A DNA stretch of 51,266 nucleotides from Bacteroidales bacterium (GCA_029933225.1 JAOZOO010000008.1:1-51266); one strand, 5' to 3'. Counted from the stretch's first letter, positions 18,662-26,235 are shown. A program made the numbers and translations. The notes: generated by a model not told the origin, from the letters alone.

Positions 18662-18970
18662 TCAGGCATCCACTTCGATGATCTTGTTGCCATACTCGAT
18701 GATCTGCAATTGCATATCAATCAGTTCTCCGATCGTTTCCACCGGATGCTGGATGCTGTATTTTCCGATGGTTTTCAAATCAATTTCCTGTCCGTATTTT
18801 TTTGTAAAAATCTCGATTAAAGCCAGAAACATTAGTGAATCACCACCCAAGTCAGTAAAAATATCCGAGTCATCGTTTATTTCATCCACATCAACTTCAC
18901 ATTCTTCTGCGAAAAATTCATAAATCACTTTTCGTACTTCTTCTCTTATTTCATCGGTTACCTTTGCCAT
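18662..18970 (-). CDS. acyl carrier protein
   Basis: Acidic protein of 102 residues with the phosphopantetheine site Ser45 in DLGGDSLMFL, a conservative variant of the usual DSL motif. Helix I (EIREEVRKVIYEFFAEE) and the acidic loop VDVDEINDDSDIFTD fit the ACP fold. It is somewhat longer than housekeeping ACPs (about 78 residues), typical of dedicated carrier proteins. It is the first gene of the minus-strand operon, three bases ahead of the FabD-like gene, so it is probably that enzyme's acceptor. A minus-strand promoter-like motif lies 54 bases upstream. Confidence 0.92.
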   Translation of the reverse strand: MAKVTDEIREEVRKVIYEFFAEECEVDVDEINDDSDIFTDLGGDSLMFLALIEIFTKKYGQEIDLKTIGKYSIQHPVETIGELIDMQLQIIEYGNKIIEVDA

Positions 18971-19023
18971 ACATTCAATATTTGTTTACTATCCAACTGG
19001 AAAATTCCGTTATTTTGGACTGG

Positions 19024-19031
19024 CAAATATA
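19024..19031 (-). promoter_or_regulatory. putative -7 box for ACP operon
   Basis: The minus strand reads TATATTTG (TAnnTTTG), 53 bases upstream of the ACP ATG. A T-rich GGTTTT on the minus strand lies about 21 bases further upstream and could be a weak -33 element. It is directly adjacent to the plus-strand box at 19032-19039. Confidence 0.5.
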
Positions 19032-19039
19032 TAGATTTG
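19032..19039 (+). promoter_or_regulatory. putative -7 box for thioesterase-crotonase operon
   Basis: The plus strand reads TAGATTTG (TAnnTTTG), 63 bases upstream of the thioesterase ATG. A TTTTGG lies at 19013-19018, closer than the usual -33 spacing. The motif abuts the minus-strand box, so the two operons would be driven from back-to-back promoters. Confidence 0.45.
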
Positions 19040-19102
19040 TCGGGCATATTTTAAAACCTTAATGGAATTTGGATACAAAAAACTGAAAAGAAACACAACA
19101 AC

Positions 19103-19528
19103 ATGAGCAACAATAAAGGACGTACATTTTATTTTGAACTTCAGGCACGGGGATATGAGCTGGATTCATACGGACATGTGAACAATGCTGTTTATCTGAA
19201 CTATACGGAACAGGCACGGTGGCAGCTTTTCAGGGAACTGGGACTGTTGGACGAACTCATATCAAGCGGCAGAAAGATCGTTATCGTTGAAAACCTGATC
19301 AAATACATCAGACAAGTCAGGCTGTTTGATGAACTTATCGTTGAAACGCGGATGGAAAAATCGGCTCATTTCCTTTTGTTTACACATGTTTTATTGAATA
19401 AAGAAACCGGAAAACCGGTGGCCAAAGTCAGGGTAAAAAGTGTTTTTCTCGGTGAGGATGATAAACCCTGTGACATACCGGAGTCTTTATTGCCTTTTTT
19501 AAAAACAGAAATCTCTGAAAATGGATGA
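19103..19528 (+). CDS. hotdog-fold acyl-CoA thioesterase (4HBT/YbgC type)
   Basis: Protein of 141 residues with the 4-hydroxybenzoyl-CoA thioesterase signature: Asp21 with DSYGHVNNAVYLNYTEQAR at 21-39. Family role is hydrolysis of acyl- or aryl-CoA, or of acyl-ACP, to a free acid. It is the first gene of the plus-strand operon diverging from the ACP gene, and its end overlaps the first crotonase gene by eight bases. In this context it could release 4-hydroxybenzoate, 4-coumarate or an elongated chain; substrate is inferred only. Confidence 0.88.
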   Translation: MSNNKGRTFYFELQARGYELDSYGHVNNAVYLNYTEQARWQLFRELGLLDELISSGRKIVIVENLIKYIRQVRLFDELIVETRMEKSAHFLLFTHVLLNKETGKPVAKVRVKSVFLGEDDKPCDIPESLLPFLKTEISENG

Positions 19529-20270
19529 CAACCAAAAAACCATACTTAATAAGGAAAGAGATGTGGGAGTACTCCTGCTGAACAATCCTCCTGAAAACTA
19601 TCTTGAACAACCGGAGTTTACAGGCACGGAGAAGCTCAGGGATTTTGTCAATAGCGGAATAAAAGCGCTTGTGATCGGAAGTACAGGCAGGCATCTCAGC
19701 GCAGGCGCCGATCTGAAGATCATGAGAAACAGCATAAAAAATATCAACCGTTTTAAAAATGAAATGACTGAAGGCAGCCGGCTGCTTAATTATGTTGATG
19801 AACTGGAAATTCCGGTCATTGCTGCCATTTCAGGTGTTTGCTTTGGCGCCGGCCTGGAAATAGCGCTGGCATGTGATATCCGGATTTGTGAGGAGGATTC
19901 CATGTTTGCTTTTCCCGAAATCAATCATGGCCTTTTTCCGGGACTCGGCGGAACGCAAAGACTGGTCAGGCTGGCGGGTAGGGCTGTAGCATTGGAACTG
20001 GTTCTCGGCGGAGATATGATCAGTGCGGAAAAAGCAAAAGAACTCCACATAGTCGATGAAGTGGTACACAAAAAGAAAGCAAATGACTTTGCTGTTGAAC
20101 TTGCAAAAAAACTTACGGATAATCGTCAGCTAAAAGTGATCAAAGCGGTGATGCTGTCCATCCGAAACCATGAAAAACTGCCTGTGGAAGAAGCCATTAA
20201 AAAAGATGCGGAAATGTTTGCTCAACTGGCAAAAGAAGCGTTGGGAGACGAAATACCTGCGAATGACTGA
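19521..20270 (+). CDS. enoyl-CoA hydratase/isomerase (crotonase), full length
   Basis: Crotonase-family protein of 249 residues. The oxyanion segment HLSAGADL is at 58-65. Both acid/base glutamates of true enoyl-CoA hydratases are present: Glu113 in GAGLEIALACD and Glu133 in FPEINHGLFPGLGGTQRL. It should hydrate or dehydrate 2-enoyl-CoA/3-hydroxyacyl-CoA. It overlaps the thioesterase gene by eight bases and the second crotonase by eight bases, so the three are translationally linked. With the downstream dehydrogenase it forms a beta-oxidation-like pair. Confidence 0.9.
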   Translation: MDDNQKTILNKERDVGVLLLNNPPENYLEQPEFTGTEKLRDFVNSGIKALVIGSTGRHLSAGADLKIMRNSIKNINRFKNEMTEGSRLLNYVDELEIPVIAAISGVCFGAGLEIALACDIRICEEDSMFAFPEINHGLFPGLGGTQRLVRLAGRAVALELVLGGDMISAEKAKELHIVDEVVHKKKANDFAVELAKKLTDNRQLKVIKAVMLSIRNHEKLPVEEAIKKDAEMFAQLAKEALGDEIPAND

Positions 20271-20931
20271 AAAAAGAAAAATATCGTGGGAGGTCAGGAA
20301 AAGGATTGGATATCTGACATTGACCGATCCGCCGGAAAACCGAATGGATACGTTATTTTTCAGTGAGTTGCATATGCTGACAACAGAAGTTATACCGCAA
20401 GGCAAAGTTTCGGCGATTATCGTTTCGGGCAGCGGCCGTCATTTTTCCGCCGGTGCCGATCTGGATGACCTGACGCGGGAAATACGATCTGGAAAAGGAA
20501 ACGGATTACTGATCTCAAATTATGATTCGTTCCGATTTCTGGATGAACTGGACATTCCGGTTATTGCTGTTATCCGGGGAGTCTGTATCGGTTCGGGACT
20601 GGAACTGGCCATGCATTGTCATTTCAGGTTATGTAGTACAGATGCATTGCTGGGGCTGCCCGAAACAGGATTCGCTCTGATCCCCGCTGCGGGAGGTATC
20701 CGTAAAATGATTTCACAAACGGGAAAGGCAAAAGCCATTGAACTGATCTTAAAAGGAACTAATTTTGTAGCAAACGAGGCCCTCGACCTGCGTATTGCAG
20801 ATGCGGTTTTCCCGAAAAAAGAGCTGATGGAAAAAGCAGAGAAGCTTGTGGAGATTGCGGCGGATGGATACAGAAGATACAGGAAAAAGGAGTATCTGGA
20901 AAGGTTAAGCCGGCACGCAACCCCGGCCTGA
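20263..20931 (+). CDS. second crotonase (enoyl-CoA hydratase/isomerase), short C-terminus
   Basis: Crotonase of 222 residues from ATG 20263; the upstream in-frame extension to 20170 is coding for the preceding gene in another frame. The oxyanion segment HFSAGADL and glutamates Glu114 (GSGLELAMHC) and Glu134 (LPETGFALIPAAGG) are intact. The region after the core is about 27 residues shorter than in its neighbour, cutting into the C-terminal helices that build the trimer. The stop codon TGA at 20929-20931 lies in the loop of a perfect hairpin, suggesting the end was set by insertion of a palindromic element. Activity is plausible but not assured. Confidence 0.85.
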   Translation: MTEKRKISWEVRKRIGYLTLTDPPENRMDTLFFSELHMLTTEVIPQGKVSAIIVSGSGRHFSAGADLDDLTREIRSGKGNGLLISNYDSFRFLDELDIPVIAVIRGVCIGSGLELAMHCHFRLCSTDALLGLPETGFALIPAAGGIRKMISQTGKAKAIELILKGTNFVANEALDLRIADAVFPKKELMEKAEKLVEIAADGYRRYRKKEYLERLSRHATPA

Positions 20932-20940
20932 AGGCCGGGG
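20921..20940. repeat. perfect GC-rich palindromic hairpin spanning crotonase stop
   Basis: CCCCGGCCT-GA-AGGCCGGGG: nine-base-pair arms with a two-base loop. It resembles REP-type palindromes or the subterminal hairpins of IS200/IS605 elements. It contains the crotonase stop codon. There is no downstream T-run, so it is not a standard terminator. Confidence 0.8.
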
Positions 20941-20983
20941 AAACTGAAGGCCCAAGGAATTTTAATACTGTAACAAATCAGTT

Positions 20984-21009
20984 ACCCCGTCTTTTAGGGC
21001 GGGGCCCTA
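20984..21009. repeat. overlapping alternative hairpins before KAS III-like gene
   Basis: CCCCGTCTTTTAGGGCGGGG (20984-21003) folds as a nine-pair stem with two G-T pairs. The overlapping TAGGGC-GGGG-GCCCTA (20994-21009) is a perfect inverted repeat using some of the same bases. The two folds exclude each other and end five bases before the ATG at 21014. The element pairs with the hairpin at 20921-20940, 43 bases away. Confidence 0.7.
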
Positions 21010-21013
21010 GAAG

Positions 21014-22120
21014 ATGAACCATAAAGTAAAAATAACAGGAACCGGAACTTTCCTCCCGGGTGAAAGAATTCCCCTCGATGGGGTGGACTACTATCTCGGT
21101 GAGCTGGACGAAGCTCCATCGAAAATACGTAAATGGCTTAAAATGAGCAAAGGCCTGATGGGACAGATGCTGGAAGTGGAATATTATCATTTTGCCATCG
21201 ATCCCGAAACGCGGGAGTTCACCGAGGACAACATCACCATGTCGGTGAAAGCTGCCCAAAAAGCCATCGAAACAGCAGGTATCCGGCCCGGCGATATAGA
21301 TTTTATTGCTTATGGCAGTCCGCACCAGGACCAGATGCCTACCGCCTCGGTCAGAATTCAGGAGCAATTGGGTATTGAGCGGTGCGGAGAAGTTTCTATC
21401 CATGCCAATTGTACCTCGGCCTACAAAGCCCTGCTCATCGCCCACGATATGATCCGCAGCGGCAGATACAAAACAGCCCTCGTGGTTGCTTCCAACATGT
21501 CTTCATCGGAACTGCGTGCCGAATATTACAATCAGCAACTGATAAAAAAAGAAGAAGTCCTGCTCCGTTATTTTCTCAGCGACGGTGCCGGAGCGCTGAT
21601 ATTACAGGCTGATGACACACCGGGCGGCCTGTTCGTGGAACATACTTACATGGAATCCGTCGGCGGAAAAAAACCGGCGGCCATGTTCAACAAACGACCT
21701 GCTTACTGGCTGAATCCGAAAGAAGAATACGAAAAGGGATTTCACCATCTGGCCCAGTTGTTTAACGACCAGTTAAGGAAACATTTCAACGAAAAAGGGG
21801 GCTCGGTCTTTTACAAAGGATTGAAACGGATGATGGAGAAATATCCGTTTGACGTGACTGCCGTCCGTTTTTTTCAGGTGAATTTCCCTTCACGTCATAT
21901 TTCGGAAATGGTGATGGAAGAATGCGAAACGCTGGGCATTCCGAAAGAAAAACTCTACTCGAAAATGAGCACGATGGGTTACATTGGTCCGCCCATGGCG
22001 CTGGTAAGCATTGACCGGATGATTCGCGAGGAGCAATTCCAAAAAGGAGACTTGATACTCAGCTTTGTCACCGAGGTCAGCAAGTTCATGCAGGCCGGTT
22101 TTGTGTTGAAATACGAATAA
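21014..22120 (+). CDS. KAS III (FabH)-like protein without canonical His/Asn
   Basis: Thiolase-fold protein of 368 residues. The nucleophile is Cys133 in HANCTSAYKALL, and the fold pattern SDGAGALILQAD and KGDLILSFVTEVSKFMQAGFVL is FabH-like. The HQAN motif holding the catalytic His reads QVNFPS here (289-293 region), and the GNT motif holding the catalytic Asn reads GYIGPP (Tyr323). Both assignments are by-eye alignment. With Cys alone, decarboxylative condensation is doubtful; acyl transfer or a thiolase-like role is possible. The gene follows the hairpin region and directly abuts the dehydrogenase gene. FabH from housekeeping synthesis is unlikely. Confidence 0.82.
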   Translation: MNHKVKITGTGTFLPGERIPLDGVDYYLGELDEAPSKIRKWLKMSKGLMGQMLEVEYYHFAIDPETREFTEDNITMSVKAAQKAIETAGIRPGDIDFIAYGSPHQDQMPTASVRIQEQLGIERCGEVSIHANCTSAYKALLIAHDMIRSGRYKTALVVASNMSSSELRAEYYNQQLIKKEEVLLRYFLSDGAGALILQADDTPGGLFVEHTYMESVGGKKPAAMFNKRPAYWLNPKEEYEKGFHHLAQLFNDQLRKHFNEKGGSVFYKGLKRMMEKYPFDVTAVRFFQVNFPSRHISEMVMEECETLGIPKEKLYSKMSTMGYIGPPMALVSIDRMIREEQFQKGDLILSFVTEVSKFMQAGFVLKYE

Positions 22121-23197
22121 TTGGTGGGAGAAGAATATAACATCGGCATCATTGGTTGCGGGGTGACCGGCAAAGGACTGTTTGATCATCTCAGCGGTTT
22201 TTCTTTTCCGGTTACCCTGATCTGTCACAGGGAAGAAAAAGCCAGGCAAATTAAAGAAGGGTTTGAAAGGCAGTTAAACCGTGCTTTAAAATACGGCCTG
22301 ATCACACAGGAACTGCATGATCTTCGCAGGCAGAAAACCGTCATCACCTCCAATCCTGAAAAGCTGGCAATATGCAACCTGGTCATAGAAACCATTACCG
22401 AAAACGCAGAAAAAAAGAAGGAATTGTTCCGGCAGATTGAGCCGATCGTTTCAAAGGATTGTTTACTCGCCAGCAACACTTCTTCCATTCCTCCGGAGAA
22501 ATTGTTTTCCGGAATGAAAAATCCGGAACGATGTCTCGGACTTCATTTTTTCTTTCCCGTGGGCATGCAGAACTATGTAGAGATCAATGTGTCTGACAAA
22601 ACTGGAGAGCAGATCGTTGAACAGGTAAAAAAGTTTCTTGAAACAATTGGGAAGAAATACCTTGTGCTCACCGGGAATGACCATTTCATCATCAACCGGA
22701 TGTTTCTGAAAATGCAGGCCGGATGTTGCCGGATATTGCAGGAAGGCAAGCTGAATGTAACACAGATTGACGAGATCGTCAGAAATAATCTTTTTCCGAC
22801 AGGTATTTTCCGTTTTTTCGACGTGGTGGGAAATGATGTAATGCTGCGATCGGTAAAAAATTACTCCCGGTATGAAAACGACGGGGAATTTCTTCTGCCT
22901 TTAATTGAATGTCTTGAGGAAAAAGTAAGAAATGATAAACTCGGAAAAAAGACCAAAACAGGTTTTTACGATTACCCGTTGAAACCCTGGAGTAATGAAT
23001 CGGAATCACTTGATGAAACTGAAAAAAAGGAAATACTGAAAACGATCACCGGATGGTATCTGGGAGGGATTTATAAAGTGCTTGAAAAATCGGTTTGCAG
23101 CAAAACCGACCTGGAGCAGATCGTGAAAGAATACCTGATGGTCGAGAAAAGCCCGTTTGATCTGGCAGAGGAGACGGGGTATGTGTTTAATAATTAA
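22121..23197 (+). CDS. 3-hydroxyacyl-CoA dehydrogenase
   Basis: NAD-dependent dehydrogenase of about 358 residues. The Rossmann motif GCGVTG starts at residue 12, the substrate/NAD segment SNTSS is at 118-122, and catalytic His142 (GLHFFFP) and Glu154 (YVEIN) are conserved. The C-terminal helical domain (INRMFLKM) is present. Reaction: 3-hydroxyacyl-CoA to 3-oxoacyl-CoA or the reverse. The start is TTG 22121 or GTG 22124, immediately after the upstream stop, so coupled translation is likely. No thiolase gene accompanies it, unlike ordinary beta-oxidation operons. Confidence 0.9.
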   Translation: MVGEEYNIGIIGCGVTGKGLFDHLSGFSFPVTLICHREEKARQIKEGFERQLNRALKYGLITQELHDLRRQKTVITSNPEKLAICNLVIETITENAEKKKELFRQIEPIVSKDCLLASNTSSIPPEKLFSGMKNPERCLGLHFFFPVGMQNYVEINVSDKTGEQIVEQVKKFLETIGKKYLVLTGNDHFIINRMFLKMQAGCCRILQEGKLNVTQIDEIVRNNLFPTGIFRFFDVVGNDVMLRSVKNYSRYENDGEFLLPLIECLEEKVRNDKLGKKTKTGFYDYPLKPWSNESESLDETEKKEILKTITGWYLGGIYKVLEKSVCSKTDLEQIVKEYLMVEKSPFDLAEETGYVFNN

Positions 23198-23281
23198 TAT
23201 TCTTTTTCTGTTTACCGGGATTTTCGATATCTAAATTAGGATTCCCAAACCATATATTGTTACCTGCGATACAATCTCTAT

Positions 23282-24403
23282 TCAAATAAACATTTTTAAC
23301 CACAAACTAAAGAAAACATCATAAACCTTGTAGGTATCATTGTCCCGGTAAATCAACTCTTTATTTAACAGACTTTTAATAGCCGAATTGATCGTACTGG
23401 TTGTTCCCAGTTTATGTTTATTAATAAATTCCTGTGCTGACGGTTGGGTTACACCCCCTTCTTTTGCAATGGCTTTCAAAAGTGAAAATTGTTGTTCCGT
23501 CAGGAGATTTCTGAAACCATAATAATATGCCTCATTTTCCTGAAGAATGGTAATCAGTTTGTCCATGATGACATCTTCACTAATCTTCTCGAATCCATTT
23601 TCAAACAACCTGTTACACAAATATTGAACATAATAGGTATGGCTTCTTGAAAGTTCCAGAATTTTTGAAGCGCCTGCTGTGGAGATTTCAATATTTCCGG
23701 AGGCAAATTTATCTTTCATAAACCGGATATAACTTTCACTGTCAATTACTCCCAATTCAAGCATTTGTGAACTCTGGTAAAACGGCCTGCCCTTGTCCGA
23801 AAACATAGCAGCCAGAAGGTGTTTGCTACTTCCGGAATAAATAAGATGAAGGTTATTCAGTGGTTGGATGTGAGTCCTCAAAATGGCTTCCACATTCTTT
23901 TCAGGAAACTTTTCAATTTGCTGAAACTCATCAAAAACAAGAACAGTTGGTTTATTCGACTTTTCAATCATCGAGAAAATCTGCTGAATGGTTCTTTCTG
24001 CTTCTTCTTTGGATTCGATTCGGAAATCTATATCCGTTTGCATCGTGATGGGATTGATCGATACGGAAGGGGATAATCCTGCAAAAAACTTTTTAAGTTT
24101 ATTGAGTATCCTGTCGGAAGTCTTTTCCAACTGGTTGAAAACAGCATTTCCGAATATTTTTGTCATTTCCGACAGGTTGGTTGCCTTGTATATATCGCAG
24201 TAGATCAGATTGTAATCAGACTTCATTTCCTTTTGGTAAAAAACATGGTAGATAAGACCTGTTTTCCCCATCCTTCGGAAAGAGATCAATGTGATATCCC
24301 TTCCATTCCTGATTGCCGAAATAATTTTCCCGGTTTCCTCTTCCCTGTCGCAAAAATATTCCGGGGAAATATAGCCCTTGATTAAAAACGGATTTATTTT
24401 CAT
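23282..24403 (-). CDS. AAA+ ATPase with C-terminal winged-helix domain
   Basis: ATPase of 373 residues of the type common in Bacteroidota and archaea (STAND-like arch_ATPase). Walker A is SFRRMGKTGL (41-50) and Walker B is TVLVFDEFQQI with Asp158-Glu159. The tail (about 305-370) looks like a winged helix (LLKAIAKEGGVTQPSAQEF, then STINSAIKSLLNKELI). Its cellular role is unknown. It lies on the strand opposite to the flanking biosynthetic genes and separates the dehydrogenase from the second KAS, so it is probably a transferred cargo gene. The upstream tandem dyads suggest self-regulation. Confidence 0.85.
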   Translation of the reverse strand: MKINPFLIKGYISPEYFCDREEETGKIISAIRNGRDITLISFRRMGKTGLIYHVFYQKEMKSDYNLIYCDIYKATNLSEMTKIFGNAVFNQLEKTSDRILNKLKKFFAGLSPSVSINPITMQTDIDFRIESKEEAERTIQQIFSMIEKSNKPTVLVFDEFQQIEKFPEKNVEAILRTHIQPLNNLHLIYSGSSKHLLAAMFSDKGRPFYQSSQMLELGVIDSESYIRFMKDKFASGNIEISTAGASKILELSRSHTYYVQYLCNRLFENGFEKISEDVIMDKLITILQENEAYYYGFRNLLTEQQFSLLKAIAKEGGVTQPSAQEFINKHKLGTTSTINSAIKSLLNKELIYRDNDTYKVYDVFFSLWLKMFI

Positions 24404-24428
24404 TTTCTAGTAATTAATTGAGAACACA

Positions 24429-24469
24429 TAACGAACTATTCGTTACGAACTTTTCGTAACGCAAATATC
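24429..24469 (-). promoter_or_regulatory. tandem operator dyads and -7-like box of ATPase gene
   Basis: Two inverted repeats share the half-site ACGAA-N3-TTCGT. Dyad 1 is TAACGAA-CTA-TTCGTTA (24429-24445). Dyad 2 has nine-base arms CGTTACGAA and TTCGTAACG (24441-24449, 24453-24461). Their centres are 14 bases apart. On the minus strand a near -7 box GATATTTG (24469-24462) lies directly upstream, so the dyads would cover the transcription start of the ATPase gene, as expected for a repressor site. Confidence 0.65.
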
Positions 24470-24545
24470 GTAAAAATCCTGGTTCTTTAAACCATTAAAA
24501 TTTCGTTTCGATGGAACTTTGGTACATTGTGTTGAATTCCAAAGG

Positions 24546-24825
24546 CTCATGTCCCTGGTTAGAACATGCCATCCTGATGGGACGGGCTCTATAATGAAAT
24601 GAATAGAGGATATACCGTACCGGCGACTAAAGTCGCCGACTTGGAAACAACTGAAACGGGCGACTAAAGTCGCCTGTACAGAATAAAGACAATTATACCG
24701 GCATTCAAACTGCCAGCGGCAGGATATGTTCTTGCCAGGCACGTAAGTGCCTGGTTCATAATAAATCAGAAAATGAGTTCCATAGGAACGGCATCTGAAT
24801 TTACCCTCTAAACGACTCATGTCCC
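24546..24825. repeat. array of short hairpins bracketed by direct repeats
   Basis: Perfect inverted repeats in order: CCATC-CT-GATGG (24569-24580); CGGCGACT-AA-AGTCGCCG (24621-24638); GGCGACT-AA-AGTCGCC (24659-24674); CTGCC-AGC-GGCAG (24710-24722); CCAGGCAC-GTAA-GTGCCTGG (24735-24754); GTTCC-ATA-GGAAC (24777-24789). The array is bracketed by direct repeats CTCATGTCCC at 24546-24555 and 24816-24825. It resembles REP/RAYT-type or IS200/IS605-derived palindromic DNA; no transposase is present. Confidence 0.75.
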
Positions 24826-24968
24826 AAGAATGTTCTCAACTTATTTTGTCAATATCCAGGTAATGCATAATGAAGAATTCATAAATAATCCCCAAAAATG
24901 GTTTTTACAAATCATCCATCAATCCCAAATAATCCCGTTCTTTGCAAGAGCTTTTTATTGTGCAAAAA

Positions 24969-26186
24969 ATGGAAAACAAAGTATTGATCACCGGGATGAA
25001 TATCATTTCTTCGCTGGGGCTGAACCTGAAAGAGAACTGGGAAAACATGGTGCAGGGGAAAAGCGGTGTGAGCAGGATCACTTTGTTTGACCCGTCGGGA
25101 CTGGAAACACAAATTGCTGCACAGGTACCCGAGAATTTTGATGAATATGCTGCCGGTAAAATAAAAAAGAGGCAATCGCGCCAAATGACCCGCGTGACCC
25201 GAATGTGTTTTGTTTGTGCAAAAGATACTGTTGAGCAAGAGCATATTGATTTTGAACAATTTGACAAAAGCCGCGTAGCTGTTATTCTGGGTGTCGTCAA
25301 CACGGGTAACTCCAGCGTGGAAGGAACGGAGGTTTCAAGGGATTCAATCCTGAAAGGCATGAACAATGCCATGGCAGCATGGGTTTCGCTGGAATACGGC
25401 CTGACAGGCCCAAGCTATACAGTGGCTACTGCCTGTTCTTCTTCGGCTTATGCCATCGCGCTGGGTTATGACCTCATCAAAAGTGGCAAAGCCGATATGG
25501 TGATAGCCGGCGGTGCGGATTCCATCATCAATCCCGAAGAGATTGCCGGTTTCAACCTGTTGTATGCCCTTTCCACACAAAATGACAAACCTGAAAAAGC
25601 CAGTAAACCCTTTTCGGCTGATCGTGATGGCTTTGTCATCGGCGAAGGTGCCGGAGTGATGATCCTGGAATCGGAACAGTCGGCAAAAGCACGTAATGCA
25701 ACCATTTATGGCGAGCTGGCCGGCTATGCACTGACTTCCGAAGCTTACAACATCATGGCCCCGAGAAAAAACGGAGAAGGCATGGCCGAAACCATGGAAA
25801 AGGCGTTGAAGGACAGCAATATTGACAAGCATGAAGTGGATTACATCAGCGCCCATGGTACCGGCACAACTCTGAACGACCTGTACGAAACAATGGCCAT
25901 CAAAACAGTATTTGGTGACAAGGCAGGAAATATCCCGGTTTCTTCACAGAAATCCATGATCGGGCATACGGTGGGTGCAGCCGGTGTGATCGAAGGGGTA
26001 ATTACTGTTATGACTATAAAAAATAATTTATTAACCCCTACCATCAACCGGGATAATTCCGATCCGGACCTTGACCTTGATTTTGTCCCCAACGTCAGCA
26101 GACAGGCCGGTGTGAAAGTGGCGCTGTCCAATTCCTTTGCCTTCGGCGGGCACAATGCCACACTGGTTTTCAGGAGATATTATTAA
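24969..26186 (+). CDS. beta-ketoacyl-ACP synthase (FabF/KAS II type), second copy
   Basis: Condensing enzyme of 405 residues from ATG 24969; an earlier in-frame start adds nine residues unlike the family. The triad Cys156 (ATACSSSAYAI), His296 (SAHGTGTT) and His333 (SMIGHTVGAAG) is complete, so it is not a chain-length-factor type partner. It shares the FabF domain order with the synthase at 107-1324. Probable role: chain extension in the pathway. It lies downstream of the ATPase and hairpin insertion, in the same direction as the thioesterase-crotonase operon, and was probably once joined to it. An outer-membrane-type protein gene follows. Confidence 0.92.
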   Translation: MENKVLITGMNIISSLGLNLKENWENMVQGKSGVSRITLFDPSGLETQIAAQVPENFDEYAAGKIKKRQSRQMTRVTRMCFVCAKDTVEQEHIDFEQFDKSRVAVILGVVNTGNSSVEGTEVSRDSILKGMNNAMAAWVSLEYGLTGPSYTVATACSSSAYAIALGYDLIKSGKADMVIAGGADSIINPEEIAGFNLLYALSTQNDKPEKASKPFSADRDGFVIGEGAGVMILESEQSAKARNATIYGELAGYALTSEAYNIMAPRKNGEGMAETMEKALKDSNIDKHEVDYISAHGTGTTLNDLYETMAIKTVFGDKAGNIPVSSQKSMIGHTVGAAGVIEGVITVMTIKNNLLTPTINRDNSDPDLDLDFVPNVSRQAGVKVALSNSFAFGGHNATLVFRRYY

Positions 26187-26235
26187 AAACACTTTGAAAT
26201 TTGAAAGAGTTTGTATTTCTTTTTCCTTGAAAAAC

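Larger units (their letters stand above)
24404..24968. other. 565-base intergenic region with operator dyads and hairpin array
   Basis: No gene supported. The left end holds the ATPase promoter/operator; the centre (24546-24825) is an array of at least six short perfect inverted repeats bracketed by two copies of CTCATGTCCC; the right end (24826-24968) is AT-rich leader for the KAS gene. A minus-strand 125-codon frame across the array is a by-product of the hairpins. Confidence 0.7.

Noticed and set aside
12996-18970. Carotenoid cluster based on the CrtI-like gene
   Set aside because: No phytoene synthase or cyclase in the window; CrtI-like enzymes also occur in aryl-polyene-type loci.
24443-24820. 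125-codon minus-strand frame over the hairpin array
   Set aside because: Cys/Arg/Tyr-rich product of palindromic DNA with no domain; the inverted repeats explain it.
24546-24825. CRISPR array
   Set aside because: Inverted repeats differ from each other and spacing is irregular; no repeat-spacer pattern and no cas genes.
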